Of a stretch of 64,000 bases of DNA, positions 62,832-64,000 are shown one piece after another. The notes beneath the pieces were generated by a model. It was not told where the DNA came from and did no database searches. It worked only from the letters and a program-made list of their open reading frames with translations. Position 1 is the stretch's first letter; each line of letters starts with the position of its first letter. Position numbers and translations under genes: made by a program. Location of the stretch: NCBI RefSeq assembly GCF_020532675.1, contig NZ_JAJAVE010000001.1, positions 806,001 to 870,000 on the forward strand. Direction: 5' to 3'. This stretch comes from Methylobacillus gramineus (GTDB taxonomy: Bacteria; Pseudomonadota; Gammaproteobacteria; Burkholderiales; Methylophilaceae).

Positions 62832-63356
62832 TTACTTCTTGCCCAGAGACTTCAATACCTTGTCGGTGATATCAATTTTCTTGTTGGCATAAGCCACACC
62901 ACCGTACACCACCAAATCATAGCCTTCTGCTTCAGACACTGTCGTCACGGCCTTGTTGATCCTGTCCTGCAACACGCCAAGTTCTTCGTTCTTACGCAGA
63001 TTTACGTCTTCACGCAGCTCACGCTGTTTGCGCTGAAACTCAATCTTGAGATTGGACGCATCGCGCTCCTTGTTGCGGCGATCAGTTTCCGAGATGGTCA
63101 GGCTATCCTTGTCCAGTGCGGTTTCCAGATCCTTGATCTGCTTCTGCAGACGATCAAGTTCTGTTGTGCGTGGACCAAACTCCCTTTCCAGCTTCTTGCC
63201 GCTTTCAGCCGTTTGTGGTGCTTCCTGCAAGATCTTGTCAACCTGCACATAGCCGATCTTCAGTTCAGCTGCCTGGGTATTTGCAGCCAATGACAACACA
63301 CTTGCTACCAACAGACTCTTTAACAACTTATTCAATTGACTTCTCCTGACATTCAC
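62832..63356 (-). CDS. skp: OmpH/Skp-family periplasmic chaperone
   Basis: A 174-residue exported coiled-coil protein (signal peptide ending NTQA-AELK). Long charged helices (KKLEREFGPRTTELDRLQKQIKDLETAL and RRNKERDASNLKIEFQRKQRELREDVNLRKNEE) form the tentacles of the Skp trimer that holds unfolded outer-membrane proteins. Downstream of bamA as usual. Confidence 0.93.
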   Translation of the reverse strand: MNVRRSQLNKLLKSLLVASVLSLAANTQAAELKIGYVQVDKILQEAPQTAESGKKLEREFGPRTTELDRLQKQIKDLETALDKDSLTISETDRRNKERDASNLKIEFQRKQRELREDVNLRKNEELGVLQDRINKAVTTVSEAEGYDLVVYGGVAYANKKIDITDKVLKSLGKK

Positions 63357-63397
63357 TCAATGCTGCTTAGATATAAATTACTTAATAGAACAAATAT

Positions 63398-64000
63398 TTA
63401 GAACTGGGAACCCATCTGGAATTGCAGAACCTGAGTCCTATCCTCTTCTTGCTTGTTCAGCGGCTTGGCTAACACCAGCTTAATCGGGCCAAAAGGTGAG
63501 AGCCAGCTTACGCCCAGACCTGTTGAATAGCGAATATCGCTCAAGCTAGTAGAGTAAGGTTGACCCAACTCATTGATACCATCACCCGCAATCGAGCCTG
63601 CATCCACAAACGCACTTAAACGCAGTGCGTTGTTATCCTTCATGCCTGGAATAGGGAAATACAACTCGGCATTCCCCAGAAGACGCTTGGTACCGCCGGC
63701 AGCAAAATCTCGATATCCACTACCGGTTGTATCATAAATCCGTGGGCCAATCGAACTTTGCTCGTAGCCACGTACCGAGTTTACGCCACCTGCGTAGAAA
63801 TTCTTGAAGAATGGGTAATCTTTATCGCCATAGGTATTGCCATAGCCAATTTCCCCATTCAGCATAAAGGTCACATTCTTGCTGATGTCCTTATACCATG
63901 AGTGCTTATATTCCAGCTTATAGTATTGCAAATCCAGCCCTGGGAGACCGACCTCTGTACTGATGCGCTGGAACACGCCCTTATTGGGGAACATGATATT
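63398..64000 (-). CDS. bamA: Outer membrane protein assembly factor BamA, 3' part
   Basis: The C-terminal part (about 200 residues) of the BamA beta barrel; the gene continues past the window edge. FPFFKNFYAGGVNSVRGYEQSSIGPR carries the conserved loop-6 VRGY motif, and the protein ends in LQFQMGSQF with the terminal Phe beta-signal. BamA inserts outer membrane proteins; skp follows by about 40 bases. Confidence 0.95.
   Translation of the reverse strand, partial: NIMFPNKGVFQRISTEVGLPGLDLQYYKLEYKHSWYKDISKNVTFMLNGEIGYGNTYGDKDYPFFKNFYAGGVNSVRGYEQSSIGPRIYDTTGSGYRDFAAGGTKRLLGNAELYFPIPGMKDNNALRLSAFVDAGSIAGDGINELGQPYSTSLSDIRYSTGLGVSWLSPFGPIKLVLAKPLNKQEEDRTQVLQFQMGSQF

Overview
The window is a bacterial chromosome segment, most likely from a betaproteobacterium of the methylotroph type (Methylophilaceae-like). 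That placement is inference. It rests on the core clusters rpmF-plsX-fabH-fabD-fabG-acpP-fabF and bamA-ompH-lpxD-fabZ-lpxA-lpxB-rnhB, a two-subunit pyruvate carboxylase pair, an infA next to a cold-shock gene, and moderate G+C. No 16S rRNA is present to settle it.

Layout. 1-8 kb holds a kinase-like gene fragment, tRNA-Glu and tRNA-Ala with a strong promoter, the outer-membrane phospholipase pldA, a small methyltransferase, infA (TTG start), a cspA-type gene, a small unknown gene, mntP behind a manganese (yybP-ykoY) riboswitch, an OprP/OprO-type porin, and a NucS-like nuclease of lower G+C. 7.8-34.3 kb is an organosulfur scavenging island. It contains two complete sets of branched-chain-type (Liv) ABC transporter genes in tandem, although one livF is a pseudogene. 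Three FMNH2-dependent monooxygenases are present (SfnG, a DmoA/NtaA-type enzyme and SsuD), with the FMN reductase MsuE. Four acyl-CoA-dehydrogenase-fold oxidoreductases are present (two SfnB, two DszC-like). Also present are OmpW, a beta-carbonic anhydrase, MetY, the sigma-54 activator SfnR and the riboflavin enzyme RibA. 34.3-42 kb carries a giant AsmA/DUF748 protein, YceI, an aspartoacylase-like hydrolase and small proteins. 40.5-46 kb is a minus-strand housekeeping operon (pabC-mltG-tmk-holB-pilZ-tatD-MBL hydrolase). 46.3-52.5 kb is the fatty-acid operon. 52.5-58.7 kb is pyruvate carboxylase, Maf, a DUF4139 protein and a tetrapyrrole-methylase-fold methyltransferase. 58.7-64 kb is the lipid A / outer membrane operon, cut by the window edge inside bamA.

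The most notable finding is regulatory. Five -24/-12 (sigma-54) promoters serve the organosulfur island, and a sixth lies in front of the distant OprP-type porin at 5.65 kb. All have the GG and GC elements at exact spacing. Near them lie 16-bp inverted repeats of the form TGCT-N8-AGCA, four of the promoters having one 82-86 bp upstream. The divergent msuE and sfnB promoters each have one exactly 86 bp away, a mirror-symmetric layout. SfnR, encoded inside the island and lacking an N-terminal sensor domain, is the obvious candidate activator. The genes together suggest a route: entry through porin/OmpW, uptake by Liv-type transporters, FMNH2-dependent C-S bond cleavage to sulfite, and assimilation through MetY. 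RibA may support the flavin demand.
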